A stretch of 64,000 bases of DNA from Apostichopus japonicus (taxonomy: Eukaryota; Echinodermata; Holothuroidea; Aspidochirotida; Stichopodidae). The position numbers and the translations under genes are program-made. Each line of letters begins with the position of its first letter. Positions within the stretch are counted from its first letter, which is position 1. The notes beneath the pieces are model-generated. The model saw nothing but the letters and a program-made list of their open reading frames with translations, searched no databases and was not told where the DNA came from. This document shows positions 53,059-64,000 of this stretch, piece after piece. The stretch is taken from NCBI RefSeq assembly GCF_037975245.1, contig NC_092577.1, positions 16,630,013 through 16,694,012 on the forward strand, read 5' to 3'.

Positions 53059-54335
53059 ATGGAACCCGCAAGGGATCGTGGTCGAGAATCGTCTGTCCGG
53101 GCAAAATGTGTGTTAAAACCCCACCGAAGTAAGCTAAGGATTGATGTGACAGCCCTGGTGACGCGGCGATCATCAGGACGAGTTTATAAGGCAGTGATCA
53201 AAGCCATAGATGGTAGGTTCATACTTTTCATCTACCTTTCGGTATACGTTATTTACTACCTGTTCAGCAGTAATGAAAACGGTAAAGAAATTCCTCCCTT
53301 GTACCCATTTCGTAGTCGGACGTTACCCCCGATTCACTTTACGCATTATCCGAATTTAGGCCTACTTGCTACGTTTCGGTAAAAAATAAACGGATCTGTG
53401 TAATAATAAGCACCCAAAAGAAAAAACGCACGACTATATCGCAGTATTTATCGAACGTTCTTTCCATGATAAGTCATTCTCATGTTTAAATTGTCTAATG
53501 ACATTGGCTTTAGCATTGAGCTGATACTCTTAGAATATCCTTTTCAGAACGGCTGATCCTCGATATAATATATACCAAACTTTATTATGTGATAGCTTCA
53601 TTCCTTTCTACATATTCCCAGACCGTTCGTTATTTTTATCTGATGACGTATTAGTCAAAGAGATTAATGTATAGTCCTCTGTCGTGGATCACTTCCATGT
53701 ACACACAACTAGTAACTTCCAAAATAAACATGCTTTGCATATTAATAATACGATTGCCACTGAAATAAACACAAATTTAAAAGAGGTAACATGTCTTGTT
53801 AGCCCCTCCTAAAGTCAAATGAACACCAAGTCAATAAATGTTTATTTTTATACATTGTTCGTAAGATAGACCATTGATCAAGGAACATATATGTTTTTCC
53901 TGAGCCTCCCAATCCTTTGTATTGAAAGGTGAGCACGAGGTTCAACAAGAACCGATGTCGGATGCTGACGACGATGCCCCGATATCGACATTGTTAAATT
54001 CTCGTGGTGGCGAAGAGGTAGTCCATCCACCTCACGTACATGAGTCGGAAGCTAGAAGCTCACGGCAGACACCCAGCCACCTTGTCTCCTGAAAAAGATC
54101 AAGGAAAGAAGTACAGGAGTTGAAATCGGACTTTAAACTTTTGCAAAGTAGCATAACTGAAACATTTCAGGAAGAGCTTAACGCGATGCTTGAAGCAATA
54201 TCTAAGGTCAAGCACCAACATTTGACAACTCCACAGAGTGAACCGCAAGAATGGATCGGAGAACGGTACAACCTCACAGACGTAACCGTGGGGATTGCAA
54301 CTCCCCTGAGACGCCAACTGGAAGATCGTCTATGA
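53059..54335 (+). pseudogene. Two-exon gene of unknown function, one internal stop
   Basis: Exon 1 (53059-53212) starts MEPARDRGRESSVRAK, is strongly basic, and ends at donor G|GTAGGT. Exon 2 (53929-54335) follows acceptor TTGTATTGAAAG and joins in phase (Gly codon split G/GT). It reads an acidic SDADDDAPISTLL segment, then RSRKEVQELKSDFKLLQSS with a predicted coiled coil to about residue 150, ending at a stop at 54335. A single in-frame TGA at 54090-54092 (about codon 106 of 187) interrupts it. Unrecognised family. Basic N-terminus plus coiled coil suggests a nucleic-acid-binding, oligomeric protein. It lies divergent to the DDE transposase-like gene and may be its transposon partner. Confidence 0.4.
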
Positions 54336-56988
54336 GGATTTCTCCTTTTTACGGAACACTCCTTGGCAAACTGGTGAAAATACCGGTGGATAGTCAGAAC
54401 GGTATATTTTCAGACAAGGACAAGCATGAACAATACTTTTTGGGATCATCCACTGCAACGTCTTTTGTTGGTAGGCTGATGCCTCATTTCTTTAGCTCGG
54501 ATGACATGATGTAACGGGTGTGGGAAAAGTAACCAAAGTCCAGTTGGACTGTTCAAAGATCAAAGCCATTCTAAGGCAGGCAGAGCTAGAGTTCAAAGGT
54601 TGCACACGAACAACCGAAGCTTTCGGTTAACTCCGTGTTGCAATCAATGACAGATGTAGGTCAGAAGGACGAAGACTAGCTAGCTCTAGTAGTCTAGGGA
54701 CAAATAGCTGCTGTGTCGTACGGCTATGCCAACTAATGTTACATACATATTTTTTCTTTTACCTATTGTATGTGTAGTATTGACTTATTTCTGTCCATAA
54801 TATTATAAGGCATATATTGTTCGCTGGTCTGTGTCTTCGATATCCTATTAGTCCATTTGAAAAGTAAACAATAGCAGCTCCTTAATTTATCTCACCGCAA
54901 TTGAGCTTTAAAGATTACCATGTTACTCGTTTCAGGTTTTGAACAATTTACCCTGATTTTTTTTCAGGTTTGCCAGTAAAAGTTTCACCAGAGGTCACTG
55001 TCTTAAACTCCTTAAGTTACAAAGTAGTATAATAACATATCAACTTAATTGTTTTTGAAAGTCGTATCGCTATGATAAAAGCATAAGGGGGAGGGGTCAT
55101 TGCACCAGAAATCCTGCCCGTGGCGTCGGGTCCCCCTGGCCTGTGCATAAAACCACTCTGTTCTTTATAGAAATTCGACATACTGACAATCAACGACAGC
55201 ACGATGAAGACTTGCTCTTTTGTAGTTGTTTAAAAGGATACAGAATGTTGTACATAAACACAATTCTCTGGCGAAAACTTTTGTGCTAGTCAATTCGGAC
55301 GCTATAAATGGCTTTCTAAAAGTTATCGCTATTAAACACCCAGACAAAATTGATGCCGACGATGCGAAGCACGCGTACAGTATTATTCATTTTTAACGAG
55401 GTTCGATCTGCTTGCCCTCTGTTTGATAAAATTATGTTCAGTGCACATATACTAAGCAGCAAGCGCAGTACATACTGATCGGCTAAATATAATTAAGGCC
55501 GAAGCCACGGACTCCTTTCTTGACGGAAACTAGCGCTAGGCGGAGAGAGATATGCTAGAATCACTTCCATATTCGAACGCGCTGCACATAACGCTACTTC
55601 ACACATGCTAGGCTAGGCTTTTCATGTAACTGCGTGACTTGGTCGTAACTCAGTGCTCGATACGGGCGAATAAAGAGAATGTACAAACGGAAACAGTTTT
55701 TACCAAGAGGTTGCATTTAAGACCTTGTTTAATATACCATAAATTTCTTAAATAATCAACATCGAATTTTGTTAGGAAGGGACAACTTCAACAAAAAGTA
55801 AAAGTTTTTCTTTCTTGAAAGTTTGTTTTGGGCCCTTGGTTGATGTTTTGCGATGTAGGCCTAGGATAGGCTCATGGCCTACCAATTTGACAAGGTGTAT
55901 ACTGATGGTACTTGTATTCCGATAGTTGTAGTTACGATGTTGTAAACAGCCATAGGTGGGGAAACACTTTCTTCACGAATCAGTAGGTCGAACTCGGTAA
56001 ATCACTACAGTATAATAACTTCCTGCACTGAGAGTATCGATCGTTTCTGCTCATAGCAGCAGTGCTTTCTTTGTAACTCTAATCGGACTGAGTGCATGGT
56101 AAAAAAAATCCCAAAATTAGTTGGGCCAAAAATACCAATTAGTTGGGCCAAATATACCTCCCAGATCATCGGAAATGGCACTTGCCAGGCGAAGTTAACT
56201 GGTCAAATTTCACCATTTCACGAGCGATTTACCTTTCGTTAATAAATTCAGACCAATTGCATCCAATTGGGTGAAATTTCACCAAGAATAGCAACACTGG
56301 ACTAGAGTAAATTGTGATAGAAAGAAGAGACTTATGAAGATGTCTTTGTTTCCGAAGTAATTACCACATTTTGAAAGGGTACTGGATGTGTATCCATAAT
56401 ATTGGGAGAGGGTGATTACATGGGTTATCCTCCCCTAGTCAAATATTGCGGGAATATATCCCCCCCCCCCCGATCTACGCCTATGGTTCTCCTCAAGTGA
56501 TAGGTTTTTATCCATGTCCTGGGGAGGGGTGTCCCCTGCGATTTTTGTGTATGAAGAAGGGTGCTTTGATGCAAAATAGTGCTATATTTGTTGAATAGTG
56601 CTATAATAGTGCAAAATAGTGCTATATTTTTTAAGAAATGTCTTATTTGTTGGAGGAAAAAACATTAAAATTACTGTTTGAAATTTTAAATTACTGCCAG
56701 ATATTTAGCAAAGTAGCCTACATTATTTCCCAGGTCATCAATATATTCTCATCCTGTTTCATTAGTACCTTTAACTATTCATTATTTTGTAAAAGAGAGA
56801 ACTCCATGACACTTGTGGCTGTGGGGTCATATCTAGTCTACATTAGGGCCTACTATCATTATGTACAGTAGAGCATGCCCGTACAAGTTGGGCACGACTT
56901 TTTTTAAGATTTTATGTTTACAAATAGTTCAATATCTTGGTTTTAAGAACATGAAATATATGGGATTTCGATAAAAAGAAGAAGAGGA
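54336..56988. other. Region without recognisable genes
   Basis: No family-like frame. A C run at 56460-56471 followed by GATCTACGCCTATGG resembles the end of a hAT-like miniature element (complement CATAGGCGTAGATC). The rest is plain AT-rich sequence. Confidence 0.5.
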
Positions 56989-56989
56989 A

Positions 56990-57181
56990 AAAATTTCAAT
57001 GTGGATGGTACATCTGCTGGGTCCAGACCAGAAACCTTCCACATACTAACTTCCATATCTAGGAGCTCTGACGAAGGTAGGTCATTCGAGTATGCCTCTT
57101 CGAGTATGCGGGTGCTTGGTGGTGGTGAAGAATAATCTAGTAGGACCGTTGGTTCCAGTCCCATCGCTTCTGTACTTTTCA
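56990..57181 (-). pseudogene. hAT-transposase-like C-terminal exon
   Basis: A minus-strand exon after acceptor GATCTTGCAG (AG at 57183-57182). It reads YSNDLPSSELLDMEVSMWK and then PADVPSTLKFFPLLL. The pattern 'D-L-P-S-x-x-x-L-x-x-E-x-x-x-W-K ... P-x-T-L ... F-P' is that of the region just before the hAT dimerisation domain in transposases and derived host genes. No other exon of this gene was recognised. The end is not defined by a clear donor. Confidence 0.4.
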
Positions 57182-57633
57182 CTGCAAGATCTAAAATAGA
57201 TTGAAAACATCATTATTTTGTGATGAGATACGATAATATTAAGAATTCATCAATAGGAATTCAGTATCTCTTATTTGTTCTTATTCTGATAAATGAATAC
57301 ATTTCCCTTTGGGCACGATCATTTATTTTATTAGAAGTGTAAGATACTATCTGATAACCGGGAACTAGGCTAAAAGTGAAACATAATTTATAATAACTTG
57401 ATTATTTACTTTGAATTATTAATGTAGCCTACTGTACCTGAAAAGCGAGTTTCCATTCCTTCAATGATGTGGTCAACAAATGGTATGGCCAAATGTATGT
57501 GAAAAATATACACATCACATTCGTAACATTATACACCCCCTAGTAAAAATTCCACCAGCGGTCCGCCTGTCGCAAAGCAGTGGCATAGCGGCGTTTGCTA
57601 AACGACAACATTTCACCAGGGGGTCTGGTCGCT
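57182..57633. other. Spacer
   Basis: Nothing recognised. Confidence 0.5.
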
Positions 57634-57921
57634 AAGGACCGGTATTCATAAGTACCGCTATTCATAATGTGCAACTTCCCGTACTAGCCGCTATTCATAA
57701 TGGGAGAAGAGGGTCACTATTCATAAAGAAATAAGGACCGTTATTCCTAAGGACCGCTATTCATAACATGAGGTGAGGGTCGTTATTCATAATTCATGTT
57801 GAGGGTCGCTATTCATAATTTACATTAGGGGTCAGTACTTATAAGGACCGCTATTCATAAAACGAGAAGAGGGTCGCTTTTCATAATACGAAATGAGGGT
57901 CGCTATTCATAATATAATAAT
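57634..57921. repeat. Minisatellite of TATTCATAA units
   Basis: Twelve imperfect units of two lengths: about 16 bp (GGACCGCTATTCATAA) and about 26 bp (GGTCGCTATTCATAAT plus 8-10 variable bases ending GAG). The core CTATTCATAA is nearly constant while the spacers vary. It is not a CRISPR-like array: spacers are purine-rich variants of each other and units are too short. Confidence 0.8.
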
Positions 57922-58914
57922 AATTACAAAGGGAAATATTTGATGGAAGACACCCCCACGGCTATGGCATAGCTGTGGGAGGGGCGACAACATGGCCCTG
58001 AATATTTGTCTCTTTTTAAAGTAGTTATATTTTACCTTTTATCTTTGATAATTATATAAAGACATCCCCCGCACACATGTGGTGACGAGAAAAAAGTAAA
58101 ACATAACACACATATAATCCCATCGTAATTTGTCCTCCTAGTTGCAAATCTTGCCCCACCACCCTGCCCCCGACTAATCTTATCCAGGCTGCACCACTGA
58201 GACATCAAGTAAGCCAAGCAGGCCCATTATCAAGGACTGAGTTTGCTATTTCAGAAATTAGTAATTGTTTATACGACAATGTTTTTGTAGAAAGTAGCTC
58301 TTAGTAGGACTTATGGACCTACAAATAATAAAGCGGGGTTGGACTGGACCATGCATTTATAGTTACTGCCCAGAGGGGGGCCTTAGAATTGTGTTTTGTT
58401 TGGGGGGAGGGGGTAGGGAGCTTGAATACTTTCGGACCTTGAAGGTTTTTGCGTCATGCAGCGTACAAATAGATAAATGCAATTCGAATATGAACCAAAC
58501 ATTTGTCTTTTTCGTTGTTGGGGGAGTGAGGGTGGTGGTGATAGGTAAGGAGGTCTGATAAGGTCTGTATAGTGTAACAAAATAAAACTAAAAAATGCCG
58601 AGAGACTTTTTTTTATATTTTATTTTGGGATGGGAGCAACAAGGAGGCAGGATATAATGATAAATACAGAACAAACATAGCAAAAATACGGAATGTAAAC
58701 ATAAATATGCATGCAAGTTCAGAAAAAGTTAAACATTGATTAATTCGAGACATGATAACACAGAAAATACATGTAATAGTTAGTCAAGTCCATGTATACA
58801 TGCGTAAAGGTTCACACACGAAATATAAAGAATCAATTACTTTTAATAGCCAAACCAAAATAAAAAAGAAAATACCATAAGGGAAAAAACAAATTTTCTG
58901 ACATTTATATTTAT
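57922..58914. other. Region without recognisable genes
   Basis: No family-like frame; G-rich patches near 58380-58415 and 58520-58545. Confidence 0.5.
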
Positions 58915-59520
58915 TTTCGGGGGGGGGGGGGGAGCTGAGGTGGTTTCTTCTCTCATTTGACTCTCAGTTGAGGGGGGGGGGGGCTTGTAATGCTCAAGAA
59001 CAGTTATGATTAGGGACTATAGAGTTAGCATGGGCATGCAGGCGCGGATCCAGGATTTCTTCGGGGGGGGGGGGCAAATTTGAAATTGTGCGAGCCAAAT
59101 ATTGGTACGTAATGGTGACACTAAAGCAGTGGCGTAATGAGCCGAAAAATTTTTTTTGGGGGGGGGCAGAAAAAAGAAATCCGCATCACCACCACTCTTA
59201 CATGCAGGCTCTGCTGAACGTTTTCAAAGGGGGGGGGGGCTGAAGTATTTATGATCAGGTAGAGCTTAGGGTAAAACGGCGTGGGGTCTAGGGGAAATAC
59301 CCGGCGGGGGTCAAGCGGCGGAGCCCCCGGAAGCTCAGGGCGTATGGGCATTTAATTAGGGTCAGATGAGCATATTTGTATACCTTATTTGTGACACTGG
59401 CAGAACACTAATTGGCGTTGGGTCCAGGGGGAGGAGCCCCCGGAAGCTTACGGTTTTAGGTATTAGATTACCGTCATGTGAGCATCCAGGGGCCCGCCTT
59501 AGGGCCCTAGGTGTCATTTA
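58915..59520. repeat. G-tract hAT-like element fragments
   Basis: Several long G runs (58918-58932, 58972-58983, 59062-59073, 59158-59167, 59229-59240). Two hAT-type starts are visible: CAGGCGCGGATCCAGG at about 59040 and CAGTGGCGTAATGAG at about 59129. The phrase GGAGCCCCCGGAAGCT occurs twice (about 59325 and 59436). These are typical of non-autonomous hAT elements in invertebrates. Boundaries and target duplications could not be fixed. Confidence 0.45.
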
Positions 59521-59605
59521 TTATGTACGTTACAATACTCAAAAGGCAAAGATAAGTTTAAAAAAAATAGAGAACCCTGGATGTCTGGGCAAGGCACAAG
59601 TTTTC

Positions 59606-62600
59606 TTAGAAGTCATGGGTAGCATATAGCACAGCAGCCCAGAATTCGGCCATGTTGTGCCCACCGTCTTGCAGACTTTTGCGTAGTCTGGAGATACGCC
59701 GCTCCATTCGCCCCCACATTCTCTTGATTTTGGGAGGCTGGTCGCCACGCATAGCCTTCTCGATAGCCACCTCCGTCCTTTTCCCTTCCTTTTTCATGCG
59801 TCGCACGATCGTCCAGAGAGATGGATGAGCTTGGCCGACCTCTCTATTCCATCTGCTGTGGAAACCTGAAAAAAAAGTACTTTCAATGAACTGCGTGCAT
59901 GCAAAATATATGTCTGCACCTTAGTGATGGTGAACTGTATAATTATAATTAACAGGTTGTATGCCAGTTTGCATACAGTACTCTAGTGACTTTTCATCTT
60001 ATAAATCATGACCCCAAAATCTAAGCACTTTATAGGTTCCTCAACAGTAATACCAATTTTTATCTCTTTTAAGGAAATATTAGTATTTATAATTCCCATG
60101 TTTTGTCCACCAATAATGAAAAGACAATTTTCAGGCTGACACTCAAGGACTAAAGGTTAAGGGAATTATTTTTTGGAAAATAATCCATTTTTTGAAAATG
60201 TGGTAAAAATGTCCATTTTTTGAAAATGTCGTAAAAAAAGTCAGAGCTGCGGTGGGGTGAAATCTTCATGGACAATTGCGGAAGGGGGGCGGGGAGGTAT
60301 TATGGTCCCATCCAGGGCCTCATTAAGATTACGACGTAAAGATAATTAATATTCCAAAGTTGGAATTATTTTAGGCACATAAAGGACAAACGGCAACCTG
60401 TATTTCTGTCACAGTATTAAAGATTAATGCCTGGATATTACTGTTCTGATGCCAATTCAGGAATGACTGGGGGGTGCGTGCGTTGGGTGACTACACATCC
60501 CCCTCGATCCCAATTCAGAAAGGTCCACTTCGCTCTTGTTGACCCCCCCTCCCCGCTTACAAAACATTTTCATATAGACCTTCACCACACCCCACCCTCT
60601 CCCCTGCTTGCAAGACTAACTAGTGTTTTGGTAAATTAGGCACCCCCTCCCCCTTCTAAAACCCTGGCTATGAGCCTGTAATGCTGTAATGAAAACAAAC
60701 AATGACAATATCTAAGGTAGCAAATGGGCTACTCCTAGTGAAATTTAACAGGCCTGAAACTGTCAAATGGTAAACACTACCTAAAAGATCAGAGTGCTAC
60801 AGTGTGAACACACTATGTTTCAGTGTTGACCACAGTGTGAAATTGGAGCATTTTCAGTGTGAAAACCAACTCACTGCAAACACACTGAAATTGCTCAGAT
60901 ACAGTATTAGTGTACTATTTTACATATACTGTGGTAGAAGTGTCTTCACAGTCGTTTTTTTTTACATGGTAGTCTGGACTATATAAAGATGTACAGTACC
61001 ATTCATTAAAATTCTGCCCATTGTTACACACTGGGCAAGTACATTATGTTGCATGCACAACCTACTTTCCACTGCATTTTTCGTTCTACATGTCATGTCA
61101 CGGTTGTGTACATTCCACGTCTGTGGTGGGAACATATTGCCCACCATATATGTCTCCTGGAAGTTGGCTAGGAATTGGGTAAGTGGCGCATACTGCGCTT
61201 CCAGTCGCTCTGTCTCTGGGTCCGTGCGTAGGTTCCTAGAAAGAAAGAAAAAGGAAGAACAATCCAGCAATTGAATTTGCCTTTTGCATAGCTCTTTTTA
61301 TAAAAAGTAAAGTATCACTGCTCTAGCCTCCTTTTCTGTTAAATCAATGACTCTACCATAATTTGTTCTCGTTATATGCTATTTTTTGTACTCAAACAAA
61401 TGTTTTTAACCTAAATATAGGGGATAGTACAGTTCTGGTCCTTCAAATTTGAAGTTAATTATCAAAAACCCTGTACAGTATGTCAATATGAACAATTCAA
61501 TGATGATTGAATGGTTGAATTTAAGAATGCATACAAGGATAATTAATTAAAAGGGCAGCCATTTTCACACAAGGGCATATAGCATGCTCCAGTTAAATTA
61601 CAGCCATATTTTTCATTACAACATTTTAATGTGACATTTGGTCAACATAATATTTCAATGGAGAGGTCATCTGAAAAGATTTTTTTTCTTTACAGATGTG
61701 CTGTATTTATGAATATTTTCAATTATTTAATTAAAGTTGGTCCTTGACAATGATTCCAATCAGATGTTAATGGGTAATTTCTGCTGCTAATGAACCTATT
61801 TTGATATAGATAAGTTGATACATCATACTGAAAATTTTGAATTGTATGTATTTTATTTAAGTTATTTACTACAGAAACTTATTTATTGAAGTCCACTCTA
61901 AACAAAAACAAAAACTCAAACTACTACCATTTTCGGACTTCTGAAGTGCACTTACTCAAAAGAATCTCTGACATGAGCCAACGGAAGATAGCCTATGGAC
62001 ATCACTTTACGAACACAGTTCTGCAGTTCTTCGTCCCGCCTGTACTCTACTTGCAGCCCCAGATGTTGAATTTACCTGTACAGGCTACTGCAGAAATGGA
62101 AGTAGCATCCCAAAGGCCTGGTTAGAGGAAACTCAGCTCTAATCGCTTGCATCAATGCTGCCTCAAAGTCAGTCATCGTCTGTCTTGGAGCGAGCCTTCT
62201 CCCTGTTGCAGCAAGGACACCTTCCTTGAGAGATTGCAGCATTACTTCATAGTGTACTTGTGTTTTTCCACCAAGAAGGGCCATACCTAATGGGATAATC
62301 CACTGTGTATTCCTATACAGCCCATGCATGGTAACGATCTGACTGTAGGGGCGAGGAGTCGTCCTGAAAGTTCCATCGAAATATAATGTTTCGGATTCTT
62401 GCATAGCGATTAACTCGTCATCCGTGGCAAACACTGCTACACCTGCTTGATTGTCTAGAAGTAGTAGTCTCCTTTGTCCATTCCAAGACTCTGCCCACAT
62501 GCCGTCTATTTGGACATCAGTAATTCGCGTAGGAATTGGTGGGCAGAGGGCCGAACGGACTCGTTGCAGCTGGCTTCTGATTTCTACAAATGTGGGTATA

Positions 62601-62878
62601 TCTGGTGGAGTGCTCTATCCATAACAATGTTGTATGCCCTCCTTGTGGTAAGAGTTGGATCATTTCTGACCAATGCAGATGCTTCGTCAACAAATTGTCT
62701 GCGACGGATTTGTTCATCATCAGGGACATGGGTGTGTTCCCCAAGTGGTTGTCCTTGAATACGAATCTCTGGATTTGCATGATTAACGTTGAAGCGGTTT
62801 GTTATGATTGTATCACCACAGTTCGGTCTCGCACATCGCCAATAGATCCGAGTCTGTGAACTGTTGCTACGGGAGTAT
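59606..62878 (-). pseudogene. MULE (Mutator-like) transposase gene with FLYWCH finger, three exons seen
   Basis: Exon 1 (62878-61956) follows acceptor CTACTGTAG and starts YSRSNSSQTRIYWRC. C..C...H.H of a FLYWCH-type finger (WRCARPNCG, EHTHVP) is followed by the MULE DDE domain: TLYFDGTFRTTP (Asp), MTDFEAALMQAI (Asp/Glu), and GCYFHF. It ends at donor GA|GTAAGT. Exon 2 (61235-61066, acceptor TTTCTTTCTAG, donor GTAGGT) reads FPPQTWNVHNRDMTCRTKN. Exon 3 (59865-59606, acceptor TTTTTTTTCAG) reads FHSRWNREVGQAHPSLW and ends THDF at a TAA. All three joins are in phase. A frameshift near 62590 and an in-frame TAA at 62074-62072 break it. The exon encoding the start of the finger was not found upstream. 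Confidence 0.7.
59866..61065. other. Second intron of the MULE gene
   Basis: AT-rich, with some G/C runs. 60800-60900 carries several CAGTGTGAA/TTCACACTG-like words. No coding content. Confidence 0.5.
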
Positions 62879-62929
62879 CTACAGTAGATCAATTTAAAGA
62901 GAAAGAAAGAGAGAGAGATAAGTTTCATT

Positions 62930-63176
62930 ATTTATTGTATTGTATGAGTTATATGAAAACAGGTGCATGCAGTGATGGAGAAAAAAAAATGTAGGGTGCT
63001 TGAAACAATTTTCACTTTCTAGCATTTATCATAAAGTGATTTAAATATTTCAATGGCTAATGCAAGCCTCCACACAAACATCATTTTCTACTTGCCCTAC
63101 TTGTTAGGGCAGCAAAATCATGAAAGTTCATAATTTACTTGCCCAAACAACAATAAGGGGTTAATCAACGGTTCTA
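62930..63176. other. Flank upstream of MULE exon 1
   Basis: No further exon or feature recognised. Confidence 0.4.
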
Positions 63177-63990
63177 GCGTGCGTTACTCACAGGATTAAT
63201 GCACGATCGGGGGATAATGCATGCTCCGCCCTCGTGCATCCAGCGATAGCATTAACACCCGGATACACTACCATTTGTGGGGGGAAAATCATAAAACAAA
63301 ACATTTTTGGTTACAAGTGATACCCCGTAATTTTACCGTGCGTTTCTCACAGGATTAACCACGGTCAGCTGACCTGAATGGACCAATAGGATTTAGGAAT
63401 CTTTACTTAGTATGAATGAATAACAATTTACTTGTACAATAAATAAATGATGTGAACCAAAAAAAATAGTTGTGCAATTTTCTCAATCTCAATTTCTTAA
63501 TCTGTTGGGAGACTTCATACATGTAGGTGGGGTCAGAATGTAATTGTGAGTGTAGTGGGATAAGTTATCTAGGTTTGGTCCATTCAGGTCAGCTGACCGT
63601 GGTTAATCCTGTGAGTAACGCACGGTAAAATTACCGACGGATGAATACAATTGCTACCATACGTAGGTACGGTACGTACCGTACCTGTTCAATACAAGGT
63701 CACTATGTTATCGCATGACTGTATACCGTACGTACATGTTTGTCCCTAGAATGGTTGCTATGGGAACCAGAAGCTGTAGGATATTGATATGATGAAGCCA
63801 ACTAGTAATTGTTTCTAGTTCCTTCTTATTGAGACCTTTCAAAAATAGTTTTATGGCCGCAATATTGCCAAACATTAGTTAAAATGTTATCTTACGGGGC
63901 ATCACTTTAATAAATCTTTGGTTATATGTAACCAAAAATGTTTTGTGTTATGATATTTCCCCCACACAAATGGTAGTGTATCAATGAACG
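63177..63990. repeat. Nested inverted-repeat (foldback/MITE-like) elements
   Basis: Inner arms at 63327-63385 and 63576-63634 are 59-bp inverted repeats with one mismatch, beginning GTAATTTTACCGTGCG and containing the palindrome GGTCAGCTGACC. Outer arms at 63262-63330 and about 63893-63982 are imperfect inverted repeats beginning GATACACTACCATTTGTG. A third copy of CGTGCGTTACTCACAGGATTAA starts at 63179. No transposase. Target duplications were not recognised. The structure runs up to the window end and may continue. Confidence 0.75.
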
Positions 63991-64000
63991 GGGTTAAACA

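Noticed and set aside
57634-57921. CRISPR array
   Set aside because: Units of 16 and 26 bp, spacers are variants of one another, eukaryotic context, no cas genes.

Overview
This window looks like a transposon-rich stretch of an animal nuclear genome, most likely a marine invertebrate. An echinoderm- or hemichordate-type deuterostome is my guess, held weakly. The reasons are AT-rich DNA without bacterial gene packing, coding blocks bounded by GT/AG splice sites, Tx1-like LINEs with zinc-knuckle ORF1 proteins, Ty3/gypsy LTR elements, a spliced FLYWCH-MULE gene, hAT-type G-tract elements and a tRNA-derived SINE. I see no intact cellular gene. Nearly every recognisable coding block is a mobile element or the broken remains of a gene.

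Layout. 1-4.3 kb holds no recognisable gene. 4.3-6.5 kb carries a decayed C2H2/recombinase-like gene split by a dispersed repeat. 6.5-18.7 kb is a LINE cluster with four copies: A(+), B(-), C(+) and E(+). B and C form a roughly 4-kb head-to-head inverted repeat. 18.8-19.1 kb is a minisatellite containing a telomere-like motif. 19.4-21.8 kb is an old LINE copy (J) that breaks off inside a kinase exon; two kinase exons lie at 21.8-23.8 kb on the minus strand. 24.2-32.2 kb is a complete minus-strand gypsy element (M1) with 4-bp target duplications. 32.3-42.9 kb is an old gypsy element (K) split by LINE I, LINE D and a second complete gypsy element (M2, very short LTRs). M2 itself carries a hAT-like insertion. 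42.9-48.9 kb holds LINE G, an integrase-like fragment, and gypsy element L, which is split by LINEs F and H. 50.0-51.6 kb is a DDE transposase-like pseudogene facing away from a small two-exon broken gene (53.1-54.3 kb). 57 kb has a hAT-transposase-like exon, 57.6-57.9 kb a minisatellite, and 59.6-62.9 kb a three-exon MULE gene. 63.2-64 kb holds nested inverted repeats.

How the parts relate. The LINEs come in two kinds. One has ORF1b plus ORF2 (endonuclease and reverse transcriptase; B, C, J, with truncated copies D and I). The other (A, E, F, G) has a diverged ORF1a and its own 3' UTR but no ORF2. Both kinds end in the same 14-bp tail, CACGTAAAAAGCAC. Copy F is a complete unit with a 13-bp target duplication and starts at the conserved 5' end. 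The ORF1-only family therefore appears to be a mobile entity that borrows the ORF2 machinery through the shared tail. This is the most interesting system in the window.
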